Part shown: positions 34,520-42,896 of the stretch, in pieces
Numbering within the stretch: position 1 is the stretch's first letter
Layout: each line of letters opens with the position of its first letter
Source of the DNA: Psychrilyobacter piezotolerans
GTDB lineage: Bacteria; Fusobacteriota; Fusobacteriia; Fusobacteriales; Fusobacteriaceae
Direction: 5' to 3'
Assembly (NCBI RefSeq): GCF_003391055.1
Contig: NZ_QUAJ01000012.1
Coordinates: 1-64,000 of the forward strand
Length of the DNA stretch: 64,000 bases
Notes under the pieces: model-generated
The model's input: only the letters and a program-made list of their open reading frames with translations
Told to the model about the DNA's origin: nothing
Database searches by the model: none
Position numbers and translations under genes: made by a program

Positions 34520-34957
34520 GTGAAAAATAAATATAGTTTTATGTTAAGAAAAGAAGATGTAGTTAGAGAATGGTTACATTATGACGCTGATGGTGTAGTA
34601 TTAGGTAGACTAGCTGCTGAAATCGCAAAAAAATTAATGGGAAAAGATAAGGTAACTTACACTCCTCATATCGATGGTGGAGATTACGTAGTAATCACTA
34701 ACATGGAAAAAATCGCAGTTACAGGAAAAAAATTAACTGACAAAATGTATTATAATCACTCAGGATTCCCAGGTGGATTAAGAGAGAGAAGATTAGAAGA
34801 AGTTTTAGCGAAGAACCCTGCAGAAGCTTTATTTTTAGCTGTTAAGAGAATGTTACCTAAGAACAGATTAGGTGCACAACAATTAACTAGATTAAGAATA
34901 TTTGTTGGATCTGAACATGAGCATGCTGCTCAAAACCCTGAAACTAAATCATTATAA
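34520..34957 (+). CDS. rplM: 50S ribosomal protein L13
   Basis: 145-residue large-subunit protein. Family signatures are REWLHYDADGVVLGRLA, KLMGKDKVTYTPHIDGGDYVVI (in parts), YYNHSGFPGG and AVKRMLPKNRLG. The start is a GTG at 34520 with AAGGAGG eight bases ahead. The next ATG (34541) has no ribosome site. The gene is followed 23 bp later by rpsI, the usual L13-S9 operon. Confidence 0.97.
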   Translation: MKNKYSFMLRKEDVVREWLHYDADGVVLGRLAAEIAKKLMGKDKVTYTPHIDGGDYVVITNMEKIAVTGKKLTDKMYYNHSGFPGGLRERRLEEVLAKNPAEALFLAVKRMLPKNRLGAQQLTRLRIFVGSEHEHAAQNPETKSL

Positions 34958-34980
34958 TATAAATAGGAGGTAAATTTAAA

Positions 34981-35370
34981 ATGGCTGTACAATTTAGAGG
35001 AACTGGAAGAAGAAAAACTTCAGTAGCAAGAGTAATCTTAGTGCCTGGTGAAACAGGTGTTACTATAAATGGAAAAGAAATGAGCGAATATTTCGGAAGA
35101 GGAATCTTAGGAGATATCGTAAACCAACCTTTAGTTTTAACTGAAACTGCTGAGAAATTTGGAGTTAAAGTAAACGTAAATGGTGGAGGAACTACTGGTC
35201 AAGCAGGAGCTATCAGACATGGTGTTGCTAGAGCATTATTAATGGCTGATGAAACTTTAAAAGGTGCTTTAAGAGAAGCTGGATTCTTAACTAGAGACTC
35301 AAGAATGGTTGAAAGAAAGAAATTCGGAAAGAAAAAAGCAAGAAAATCACCTCAATTCTCAAAGAGATAA
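34981..35370 (+). CDS. rpsI: 30S ribosomal protein S9
   Basis: 129-residue small-subunit protein with the standard [12 protein letters not shown] start, [19 protein letters not shown] middle and the basic [12 protein letters not shown] end that reaches the P site tRNA. AGGAGG precedes the ATG. It is the second gene of the rplM-rpsI operon, ended by a strong terminator. Confidence 0.97.
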   Translation: MAVQFRGTGRRKTSVARVILVPGETGVTINGKEMSEYFGRGILGDIVNQPLVLTETAEKFGVKVNVNGGGTTGQAGAIRHGVARALLMADETLKGALREAGFLTRDSRMVERKKFGKKKARKSPQFSKR

Positions 35371-35380
35371 GGTTATTTCA

Positions 35381-35430
35381 AAAGAGATATATTTCCACTG
35401 TTGTGGAAATACATCTCTTTTTTTTTTACA
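35381..35430 (+). terminator. Intrinsic terminator of rplM-rpsI
   Basis: AAAGAGAT plus TATTTCCAC pair with their complements (one A/C mismatch), loop TGTT, followed by about ten T. Confidence 0.9.
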
Positions 35431-35504
35431 CTCTTCCTTTTTATGGTTTCCCTTCGTAAAGGAAACCGAGGTATAACAATTATTTATAAATTTTAAGGAA
35501 GCCA

Positions 35505-35717
35505 TCAATGTTCACATGATTCTCCCTCACTTTCTTTAAAAGCCTGTATCCTTTGTAATTTTTCATAAACTTCTTTCCTAATATAATGAATTATTTCTCC
35601 AACTTTTAACATGTATACTTTTTCCTCTAAGCCCACTACTTCTATTTCTTCAAAAGTATGATAATGTTCCCCATAAAAACTTTTTATTTCTCCATGAAAA
35701 TTTATAAACCGAACCAT
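35505..35717 (-). CDS. Small protein, unknown
   Basis: 70-residue soluble protein of unknown family. The N-terminal 40 residues look like a small beta structure (RFINFHGEIKSFYG, EIEVVGLEEKVYMLKVGE), and a helix follows (IRKEVYEKLQRIQAF). It ends in a polar tail with CEH. A strong ribosome site (AGGGAGG) precedes the ATG, which supports a real gene. It has no operon partner. Confidence 0.6.
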   Translation of the reverse strand: MVRFINFHGEIKSFYGEHYHTFEEIEVVGLEEKVYMLKVGEIIHYIRKEVYEKLQRIQAFKESEGESCEH

Positions 35718-35821
35718 ATTAAACCTCCCTTATTCGCTGTCAAATAAAATAATATATAATAATGTTATTATTTAACTCTATTAAATTTCCTTTTAAAAAC
35801 ATTATTCATTTCATATTTATT

Positions 35822-35861
35822 AAAAAAAGCCTATACCTTCCGACGGAAGCATAAGCTTTTT
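35822..35861. terminator. Intrinsic terminator after the ferritin-like gene
   Basis: AAAAAGC-CTATAC-CTTCC pairs with GGAAG-CATAA-GCTTTTT with small mismatches. A- and T-runs flank both sides, so it may work in both directions. Confidence 0.7.
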
Positions 35862-35892
35862 AACGCACTAAATTCTAGCGATAGTTTTCCTT

Positions 35893-36011
35893 TTGACATC
35901 GTAATTTTCTTATAATTAGAAGAAAATTTCGTACTCGTCAATCAGTCCACATTTAAAATTAAGTTTTCATTACACTTAATTTTAATAATCGTGGAATCTC
36001 CATAACAAGGA
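35893..36011. repeat. Two units of a 3'-UTR hairpin repeat
   Basis: Each unit is an AT-rich hairpin followed by TA(C/A)TCGTxxATC. Unit two (35950-36011: ATTTAAAATT, hairpin, ATTTTAATAATCGTG, ACAAGGAAAGAG) is closely matched at 61929-61993. Both sit between a minus-strand stop codon and a terminator. Confidence 0.5.
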
Positions 36012-36016
36012 AAGAG

Positions 36017-36502
36017 TTAGTACTTCCTCAACTGTCTTTCAAATGCTCTCAGATGATTTTTCGACCCGTCTCTGAGATGGGTAAATACTTCCCTCACATC
36101 AGCAGGCAATTTTTCATCTTTTAGGAACTTCTCATACATGGCTATATTGTCTATCTCTGCCTGCACTCCTATTTCAAAAGTTTCTTTTAAAGTTTTTGGA
36201 ATTACAAGACTTTTTTCATCCAATTTGTCATAACTGACATTATATTTTTCAATAAGGGGCTGTAATAATTCTATATGAGTTTCCTCAGCTCTTTTAATAT
36301 TTGAAAATGGTCTGTCGATATTAAAAGTTTTCATTATCTTCTCATATTCTGTTTTTGCAAAAATTTCATCCTCTATTGCATATTTGATCATTTCCTGAAC
36401 CGTCATATCTCTATCTTTTTCTGCTCCTAGGTGCCCGTAACTTCCAAATGTTAAACTACTCAACACCAACATCATTAGGATTCCTATAAATTTGCTTTTC
36501 AT
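36017..36502 (-). CDS. Exported DUF2202 ferritin-like protein
   Basis: 161-residue protein with signal peptide MKSKFIGILMMLVLSSLTFG. The chosen ATG (36502) has AGGAGG ahead. Eleven extra upstream codons would run into a REP palindrome and have no ribosome site. The mature part is a four-helix DUF2202 ferritin-like domain: IEDEIFAKTEYEKIM, EETHIELLQPLIEKY, GVQAEIDNIAMYEKFL and SKNHLRAFERQL give the ExxH-type metal residues. It is probably a periplasmic di-iron or metal-binding protein. Its enzyme role is unknown. Confidence 0.78.
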   Translation of the reverse strand: MKSKFIGILMMLVLSSLTFGSYGHLGAEKDRDMTVQEMIKYAIEDEIFAKTEYEKIMKTFNIDRPFSNIKRAEETHIELLQPLIEKYNVSYDKLDEKSLVIPKTLKETFEIGVQAEIDNIAMYEKFLKDEKLPADVREVFTHLRDGSKNHLRAFERQLRKY

Positions 36503-36520
36503 CTTCCCCAACCTCCTATA

Positions 36521-36548
36521 GTAAGGGAAATTCATGAATTACCCCTAC
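36521..36548. repeat. REP-type palindrome, intergenic copy
   Basis: Imperfect copy of the 28-bp palindrome: the right half is identical (TGAATTACCCCTAC), the left half has GTAAGGGAAATTCA. It lies directly upstream of the ferritin-like gene's ribosome site. Confidence 0.65.
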
Positions 36549-36650
36549 ATAAATTTAAATCACTTTTTATTTTCAATTATAATTTATCAATTATCAATTG
36601 CCTTGCCTCTACTTAACTCTACTCCCAAAATATGAAAATCCTGTGAAGAA

Positions 36651-36683
36651 AAAACCTCCTGCTTTTTATAAGTAGGAGGTTTT
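36651..36683 (-). terminator. Intrinsic terminator of topA
   Basis: AAAACCTCCT pairs with AGGAGGTTTT, with an inner CTT/AAG. On the minus strand it runs into TTTTTTC. Confidence 0.85.
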
Positions 36684-36692
36684 CTAGTTATT

Positions 36693-39278
36693 TTACTTTT
36701 CTTCTTTTTTAGCTGCTGCCTTCTTCTTAGTTGCTGTTTTCTTGGCTGGAGCTTTTTTCTTTGCAGGAGGAGCTACTGAGAGTTCCCCTGTTTCCTTATC
36801 TTTCAAGATCTTTCTTGTGTTTTTACAGGTCGGATAGTTACTGCAAGCCAGGAATTTCCCCCTTCTGCTTGCCTTTATCTCAAACTTGCTGCCGCATTTT
36901 TCACAGACCCCGGCTTCTGCTATGAGTTTATCTTCCACAGCTTTTATCTCATCTAAAAGATATTTAATTATTATAACTCCGTCTTTTTCCTCTAACTGCC
37001 CTTCCTTCACCATCTTTTTTATACTGGCCGGCAGGGGAATTCTGATCCCATCAACAGCAAAGTTTTCACTCTCTAAATATTCTCCATACCTTCCCTTTTT
37101 TAAGGTCATCATAGATCCGTCTTCTGTTTTCATATCGGTATCTTTTTCTTCAAAATATTCGTTCATTTCTAACAATTTTTCCTTCAGAGCGATCATCTCT
37201 ACATCTATCTCTATACTCCCGTCTCTCAGAACACCTATGACAGCACTGGACAATGGCAGTCTTTTGTTATCGGTTTCATAGTTTTCACTCTCTAGATATT
37301 CACCGAATCTACCTTTTTTAAGGTTATATCTCACACCTTTGATCACTATATCTGTAGGTATCCCTCTTTTTATCCTCTCTCTCTTCTGTACCGTCTCATT
37401 GATAAAGATATGACCGTCTTCCAGCTCCTGCTCATCGATCTCCACTGTTTTTAGCGGGATCCTTCCACTGCAGGTTTCAAAGTGTTCACACTCTAAGTAC
37501 TTACCAAATCTACCGGTTTTTAAGAGCATCTTCCCTGTACAGCCGTCCACCGGACAGGGCACATCGGATTCAATCCTTCTGTTGGTGATCTTTTCCACCT
37601 CTTTATCAAAGTTATCCAAAGCTTTTTTAAAGTCTGTATAAAATTCCTCCAAAACACTGGTCCACTTTACTTCTCCTTCTTCGATGGAATCCAGGGCATC
37701 TTCCATGCTGGATGTAAATTCTACTCCCAATATTCTTGGGAAATATTTATTTAATATCTTTTCCACATCATAACCTAACTTAGTAGGCACAAATGATTTA
37801 CCCATGAACTCCACATATTCCCTTTTCTTTAAGGTTTCTATGATGGATGCATAGGTAGACGGTCTTCCAATCCCGTCAGCTTCCAACTTTCTCACCAGTG
37901 AAGATTCGGTAAATCTTTTAGGAGGTTTCGTCTCATCTGCCTTTATATTTAATTTTTCCAGCTTTAACTTGTCTCCCTCTTTAATCACAGGGAAATCAGC
38001 TGTTTTTATCTCATCTTCCTCTTTGAATACCTTATAGTATCCGTCAAAGGTTACCCTGTTTACTATCCCTCTGAATTGATATTTATCATATTTACTTATC
38101 AGGGTAAATTGGTCATATTCCATGGGAGCCAGCTGGGAGATTATAAACCTTTCCCAAATTAACTTATACAATCTGAATTGATCAGAATTCAGGTATTCTT
38201 CGATATTATCCGGTTCCAGATCTATATAGGTAGGTCTCACTGCCTCATGGGCATCCTGGATCTTCTTTTTATCATCTGTTTTTTTCTTTTTTTCCTTCCC
38301 TATATATTTTTCCCCATATTTATCTAAAATAAATTCCTTGGCCTGCCCCTGGGCTTCCTCGGATATCCTGGTAGAGTCAGTTCTCATATAGGTAATCAGA
38401 CCTTTCTGAGTTCCGTCTATCTTCAATCCCTCATATAAACTCTGGGCTACTCTCATGGTTTTAGAAGCTGAAAATCCTAAGTATGATGAGGCCAATTGCT
38501 GTAATGTACTTGTTTTTAAGGGCAACGGAGGTTTCTTAGTCTTTTTGGTTATCTCGGTACTGGTCACTTCAAAAGTCGGAAGTATTTCCAGAGATCTCTT
38601 TAACTCCTCCATTTTTTCCTCATCCCACATCTTTATTCCCCTGTCGTCCCCTGATTTATAGAGATTTAGGTCTATATTGTCACTGAAGTTCCCGCTTACT
38701 TCCCAATATTTTTGGGGAATAAATGCCTTTATCTCATCTTCTAAGTCACAGATTAATTTCAATGATACCGACTGGACCCTTCCTGCACTGGTATTAGAAG
38801 AAATTAACTGCCATAAATACGGACTGATAGAATATCCTACTATTCTATCGAGTAATCTCCTTGCCTGTTGTGCATCTACCCTGTCTTGATCTATGGTTCT
38901 GGGATTTTTTACTGCTTCTCTTATTGCATTTTTAGTTATCTCGTTAAATTCTATCCTGTTTTTTTCCTTTGGATCTAATTTTAATATATGAGCTATATGC
39001 CAGGCTATAGCTTCCCCTTCCCTGTCCGGATCGGCTGCCAGATATATTTTATCGGATTTCTTTGCCAATGCTCTCAAGTTTTTGGTTATTTCACCCTTAC
39101 CCTTTATTGTGGAATAAGAGGGTGTAAAATCATTTTCTATGTCTATTCCCATCTTTGTCTTGGGAAGGTCTCTTATATGTCCATATGAGGCTGTAACCTC
39201 GTAGTTACGTCCTAATATTTTCTTTATAGTGTTTGCCTTTGCCGGCGACTCTACTATAACTAGATTTTTTTTAGCCAC
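36693..39278 (-). CDS. topA: DNA topoisomerase I
   Basis: Type IA topoisomerase that relaxes negative supercoils. TOPRIM is at the N terminus (LVIVESPAKANTIKKIL, and DPDREGEAIAWHI with the metal residues). The active-site tyrosine lies in GLITYMRTDSTR. C-terminal repeats include four-Cys zinc domains (CPVDGCTGKMLL...CEHFETC and CEKCGSKFEI...CSNYPTC) and a Lys/Ala-rich tail. I chose the GTG at 39278 (MAKKNLVIVE), with GGAG eight bases ahead, over the GTG at 39287 that is part of the ribosome site, giving 861 residues. It follows dprA closely (27 bp) as an operon. Confidence 0.95.
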   Translation of the reverse strand: MAKKNLVIVESPAKANTIKKILGRNYEVTASYGHIRDLPKTKMGIDIENDFTPSYSTIKGKGEITKNLRALAKKSDKIYLAADPDREGEAIAWHIAHILKLDPKEKNRIEFNEITKNAIREAVKNPRTIDQDRVDAQQARRLLDRIVGYSISPYLWQLISSNTSAGRVQSVSLKLICDLEDEIKAFIPQKYWEVSGNFSDNIDLNLYKSGDDRGIKMWDEEKMEELKRSLEILPTFEVTSTEITKKTKKPPLPLKTSTLQQLASSYLGFSASKTMRVAQSLYEGLKIDGTQKGLITYMRTDSTRISEEAQGQAKEFILDKYGEKYIGKEKKKKTDDKKKIQDAHEAVRPTYIDLEPDNIEEYLNSDQFRLYKLIWERFIISQLAPMEYDQFTLISKYDKYQFRGIVNRVTFDGYYKVFKEEDEIKTADFPVIKEGDKLKLEKLNIKADETKPPKRFTESSLVRKLEADGIGRPSTYASIIETLKKREYVEFMGKSFVPTKLGYDVEKILNKYFPRILGVEFTSSMEDALDSIEEGEVKWTSVLEEFYTDFKKALDNFDKEVEKITNRRIESDVPCPVDGCTGKMLLKTGRFGKYLECEHFETCSGRIPLKTVEIDEQELEDGHIFINETVQKRERIKRGIPTDIVIKGVRYNLKKGRFGEYLESENYETDNKRLPLSSAVIGVLRDGSIEIDVEMIALKEKLLEMNEYFEEKDTDMKTEDGSMMTLKKGRYGEYLESENFAVDGIRIPLPASIKKMVKEGQLEEKDGVIIIKYLLDEIKAVEDKLIAEAGVCEKCGSKFEIKASRRGKFLACSNYPTCKNTRKILKDKETGELSVAPPAKKKAPAKKTATKKKAAAKKEEK

Positions 39279-39305
39279 TTCTATCACTCCAATATTTTGT
39301 CTTTT

Positions 39306-40361
39306 TCATACTCTTCTATATTTACCACCTGCAACAGCTCTCACAAGTTTTTTTAATTCTAAGTTTGTCAACAATCCCAAAAGTTTACCTATGGGAACCT
39401 TAGTCTCACTTATCAGCTCATCCAAACTTTTTTCTACAACCAGTGCGCTGTAAATCATTTCCTCTTCTGCATCTATGTCTATACCGATATTGATTTTATT
39501 TTCTCCATCCCAGCCATATTCCTCCAGTATATCTTTCCCGCTGGTAATCAGCTTGCCATAGGAGTCTTTTATGAGATTATTGTTTCCCTCAAAGGACGGG
39601 TAGTTTGGGAATCCCGGGATAACAAACACATCCCTTCCTTCCTCAAAAGCCAGTTTAGCAGTTATGAGACTGCCGCCTTTTTTATAACTTTCTATCACTG
39701 TCACTCCCCTGGTCAGGCCGACTATTATCCTGTTTCTTCTGGGAAAATTATACCTGTCTGGAGGAGTACCCAACGGGTATTCACTTATCAGTGTCCCTTC
39801 CTTGGATATTCTTTCCCATTCATATTTATTTTCCGGAGGGTAGATCACATCCAATCCGCTTCCTACCACAGCTATGGTGTTTCCACCCAGGGTTAAGGCT
39901 CTCTTATGAGCGGTTACATCTATTCCAGTGGCCAAACCACTGGTTATAGTAACTCCTGCTCCTACTAAATCTCCCACTAATCCCTTACATGCAGACTCCC
40001 CGTAACTAGTCATCTTCCGTGTTCCCACCACTCCTATGTTTTTTTCATAAAAGGCCATCCTCCCCTTCATATATAGAAATACCGGTGGATGGGATATATT
40101 TTTTAAATATAACGGATACTCTCTCTCCTTTATAGAAATTGTTTCAATATTTAAATCTAGCATTTTTTCCCTATAAAAATCAAGGTTAATTTTATAAGAA
40201 TTCAAAACTTTGCTGATATCTTCATCTTTAAACCTCATAATTTCACTGTAAAACACCCTGTCATGGAGGAAGATTTCTTCAAATTCTTCACATAAATTCA
40301 TCAGTTTAATTATTACACTGTCTCTTACCCCCGCTACTCTCAATTTATACCAAGAATCCAA
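39306..40361 (-). CDS. dprA: DNA processing protein DprA (Smf)
   Basis: Protects incoming single-stranded DNA and loads RecA in transformation. The Rossmann-type DprA domain (about 90-290) has YPLYLKNISHPPVFLYMKG, VGTRKMTSYG, GLATGIDVTAHKRAL, VVGSGLDVIYPPEN and RNRIIVGLTRGVTVIE. A C-terminal winged-helix domain (about 290-350) follows. A TTG at 40361 with GGAGG eight bases ahead gives 351 residues and is preferred. The longer frame to 40472 begins inside a dispersed repeat. It is the first gene of the dprA-topA pair. Confidence 0.9.
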   Translation of the reverse strand: MDSWYKLRVAGVRDSVIIKLMNLCEEFEEIFLHDRVFYSEIMRFKDEDISKVLNSYKINLDFYREKMLDLNIETISIKEREYPLYLKNISHPPVFLYMKGRMAFYEKNIGVVGTRKMTSYGESACKGLVGDLVGAGVTITSGLATGIDVTAHKRALTLGGNTIAVVGSGLDVIYPPENKYEWERISKEGTLISEYPLGTPPDRYNFPRRNRIIVGLTRGVTVIESYKKGGSLITAKLAFEEGRDVFVIPGFPNYPSFEGNNNLIKDSYGKLITSGKDILEEYGWDGENKINIGIDIDAEEEMIYSALVVEKSLDELISETKVPIGKLLGLLTNLELKKLVRAVAGGKYRRV

Positions 40362-40397
40362 AATTCTCACCTCCATGACAATTCTAAGTAAATCTAA

Positions 40398-40490
40398 AAT
40401 CAAAATCTTTTTTTGACACAGATTACACGGATTTTTAAACTTAAATTTACACAGATCTTTTTTTAAAGTCACAAATTACACGAATTTATA
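40398..40490. repeat. Dispersed 'cacagattacac' repeat, copy 1
   Basis: Contains TTGACACAGATTACACGGATTT and GTCACAAATTACACGAATTT. A related block is at 42705-42850. The frame of DprA would be extended by this repeat if an earlier start were used. Confidence 0.5.
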
Positions 40491-40560
40491 AAGTCAAAAC
40501 AATTCTTTTCATTTTCAATTATCAATTGTTTTTTCTCTGTTCCTAAAAAAACCATCGTGA

Positions 40561-41436
40561 CTAGTTTCTTCCTAACTTACTGTAGATGTCTCCTAAATTT
40601 TCTCTTATCTTCTTAGAATCAGGGAATTTAGTCTGCGCCTTTTCCAAAATATCCTTGGCACTGCTGTATTTATCCTCTGCCATATAGATATTTGCCATGG
40701 CTATATAGACATTTTCATCCTCCTGGTATATGAGATATTTCTCCATATTTTCTATGGCCTTGCCGTAGTTTCCTTTCATCTGGTAGGAGATTCCCAATCC
40801 GAGATATCCTCTGTAAAAGTCTGGTTTTGCAGATAAAAGCTCATTATAAAACATGATAGCGGCATCATATTTCCCTAAAAATCTGGCAGTTGCACCTGCA
40901 CCGAAATAATTTCTATAATCCCCACTTTCATCCATTTTAAATACAGTATAAGCTCTTTCAAAAGATTTATCATTCATATATATACTTCCCAGGGTATAGA
41001 TATCCTCGCTGTTTGTATAATTAGTTTTCTTCAGGTAGGTTTCAAACTCCTCAAAATATTCCTCTTTTTTATCATATCCCCACTTGGAAACATTTTTTTT
41101 ATCTAAGGTCAGTTTTTTTTGCAGAGCTTTAGTATCTTCAGGATCTAATTTTAAGATCTTTCTATATACTCCCAAGGCTTTATCTGTCTGGTTCAGGCCC
41201 TCATATGATCCGGCTATTCCCCAAAGAGATTCTACATCATCTTTTTTCACCTTAAAGGCACTGAGATAAAAACCCAATGAGTCATCGTAATTCTCCTCCA
41301 AATAAGAGTTCTCCCCTGCGTCCATATACCTTTCATAGGCCGCAAAACTGTCATCTGTTGTTATAAAATCATCTTGAGCATCTGCATATCCCATTGAGAC
41401 TATCCCAACAAATAATATTATCAATAATTTTTTCAT
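40561..41436 (-). CDS. Exported TPR-repeat protein
   Basis: 291-residue protein with signal peptide (MKKLLIILFVGIVSMGYADA). The rest is tandem TPRs, for example LWGIAGSYEGLNQTDKALGV, YLGLGISYQMKGNYGKAIEN and YIAMANIYMAEDKYSSAKDI, spaced by 34 residues. It starts with a 4-bp ATGA overlap of the xseA stop, so the two genes are translationally coupled. It is probably a periplasmic scaffold or assembly factor. No specific partner is visible. Confidence 0.75.
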   Translation of the reverse strand: MKKLLIILFVGIVSMGYADAQDDFITTDDSFAAYERYMDAGENSYLEENYDDSLGFYLSAFKVKKDDVESLWGIAGSYEGLNQTDKALGVYRKILKLDPEDTKALQKKLTLDKKNVSKWGYDKKEEYFEEFETYLKKTNYTNSEDIYTLGSIYMNDKSFERAYTVFKMDESGDYRNYFGAGATARFLGKYDAAIMFYNELLSAKPDFYRGYLGLGISYQMKGNYGKAIENMEKYLIYQEDENVYIAMANIYMAEDKYSSAKDILEKAQTKFPDSKKIRENLGDIYSKLGRN

Positions 41437-42635
41437 CTATTTATCTCCTCTACTCTACTGATTACCCTGCCGTCGTGGTAGATAATCTCTATTTTTTCGT
41501 CTTTTTCCAACTCTCCTACACTCTTTATAACCTTATTTCCTGCTTTAGTTATGGTATATCCCCTCTTCAATATCCCCTCTGGATTCAATGATCTCAGTTT
41601 TTCCATCCTCACTTCTAAAAGGTGTTTTTTTCGGGTTAAATTGCTGGAGATAACTTTTTTTAACCTGTCTTCCCTGTCCATCAAAAGATTATTCTTATCT
41701 ACAACAGTCTCCAGGTAACTTCTCAAGATATAACTCCTTCTCAAAGTTTCTAATTTTTCCTTCTTATCCCTGAGGTTGGCCAGGAGGTTATTATTTAGTT
41801 TCTTCCTCCTGTCCTCCAAGGTTTGGATCAATAGGTCTTTTTTTGGAACGACTAATTCCGCTGCATGGGTAGGTGTGGAAGCCCGGAGGTCTGCTGTCAG
41901 ATCTGTCAAAAGATTATCTATTTCATGGCCTACAGCTGAAACAATGGGAGTTTTAGTGTTAAAGTATGCCAGGGCCACCTCTTTTTTATTGAATGACCAA
42001 AGGTCTTCTACACTTCCACCACCCCGTCCTGCTATGATCAGGTCTATTTCCTCCATCTTATCCAGGGTTTTTATCCCCTTTATGATCTCTTTTTCAGATC
42101 CTATCCCCTGAACCTTGGCGGGATAGACATAGATATTTATATTTTCATATCTGAGTTTGGCTGTCTTTATTATATCTTTTACTGCAGCCCCTGTTCCCGA
42201 GGTTACTATTCCTATATTTTGAGGCAGTTTTGGGATAGGCAGTTTATATTTTCTATCAAAATAACCGCCTTCAGCCAGCTCTCTTTTGGTTCTTTCCAGC
42301 TCCTCAAAGAGTTTTCCCAGACTTCCCTCTTTCTCCACATGGGCTACCAATATTTGATAATTTCCACTGGCTTCATAGAGGGTCACCCTCCCAAAAAGTT
42401 TTACCTTATCTCCCTCTTTTAAATCCTCTGGTATTTTTTTTAATTTATACCCAAAAGACACGCATTTTACACTGGCCCTGCTGTCTTTCAGGGTGAAATA
42501 CAGATGACCGCTCTTATAATAATTTATCCCCGAGATCTCCCCCTTAAGAAAAAAATTATTAAAATTATCGTTCCCCTCTAAATATTCCTTTACCATCTTA
42601 TTCATTTGAGTTACTGTAAATATCCTGTCCTTCAT
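41433..42635 (-). CDS. xseA: Exodeoxyribonuclease VII large subunit
   Basis: 400-residue nuclease subunit that degrades single-stranded DNA. The N-terminal OB-fold (about 20-100) has FFLKGEISGINYYKSGHLYFTLKD (in parts). The catalytic domain has IGIVTSGTGAAVKDIIKTA, GRGGGSVEDLWSFN and SAVGHEIDNLLTDLTADLRASTPTHAAELV (in parts), followed by a coiled coil. The ATG at 42635 with GAGAGG ahead is preferred over the ATG at 42665, which has no site. The small subunit (xseB) is not next to it. A TPR gene follows with a 4-bp overlap. Confidence 0.92.
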   Translation of the reverse strand: MKDRIFTVTQMNKMVKEYLEGNDNFNNFFLKGEISGINYYKSGHLYFTLKDSRASVKCVSFGYKLKKIPEDLKEGDKVKLFGRVTLYEASGNYQILVAHVEKEGSLGKLFEELERTKRELAEGGYFDRKYKLPIPKLPQNIGIVTSGTGAAVKDIIKTAKLRYENINIYVYPAKVQGIGSEKEIIKGIKTLDKMEEIDLIIAGRGGGSVEDLWSFNKKEVALAYFNTKTPIVSAVGHEIDNLLTDLTADLRASTPTHAAELVVPKKDLLIQTLEDRRKKLNNNLLANLRDKKEKLETLRRSYILRSYLETVVDKNNLLMDREDRLKKVISSNLTRKKHLLEVRMEKLRSLNPEGILKRGYTITKAGNKVIKSVGELEKDEKIEIIYHDGRVISRVEEINR

Positions 42636-42699
42636 ATATTTCAACCCTCTCTTTTTTTCAATCATAAAACATTTTTTTTTAAAGACTAAACTCTAAATT

Positions 42700-42850
42700 T
42701 TTTCTGACACAGATTACACAGATATAAAAATCTGATGTTTATAATTTTTTAGAACACAGAGATTTACAGAGTTATAAATTAGAGGTTCACAGAGTTTTTC
42801 TCTGCGTATCTTTTTACTGTTTCTCTGTGTAACTCTGTGACTTTCACTTT
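42700..42850. repeat. Dispersed 'cacagagat' repeat block
   Basis: Contains GACACAGATTACACAGAT and multiple ACAGAG units in both orientations (ACACAGAGATTTACAGAG, GTTCACAGAG, TTCTCTGTGTAACTCTGTGA). These form a snapback structure. Similar units are at 40398-40490. No gene is supported here. Confidence 0.55.
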
Positions 42851-42896
42851 ATAAATTATACTTATCAGTTTCTGATTTAAACTGTTATGCAATTTA

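Larger units (their letters stand above)
35718..36016. other. Intergenic region with terminator and two repeat units
   Basis: Holds a hairpin terminator (35822-35861) and two copies of a hairpin-plus-tail element (35893-35946 and 35950-36011), described as a repeat below. No gene is supported. Confidence 0.5.

Noticed and set aside
36503-36535. Upstream start of the ferritin-like protein
   Set aside because: These codons fall in the REP palindrome and ribosome site; the ATG at 36502 with AGGAGG and a signal peptide is better.
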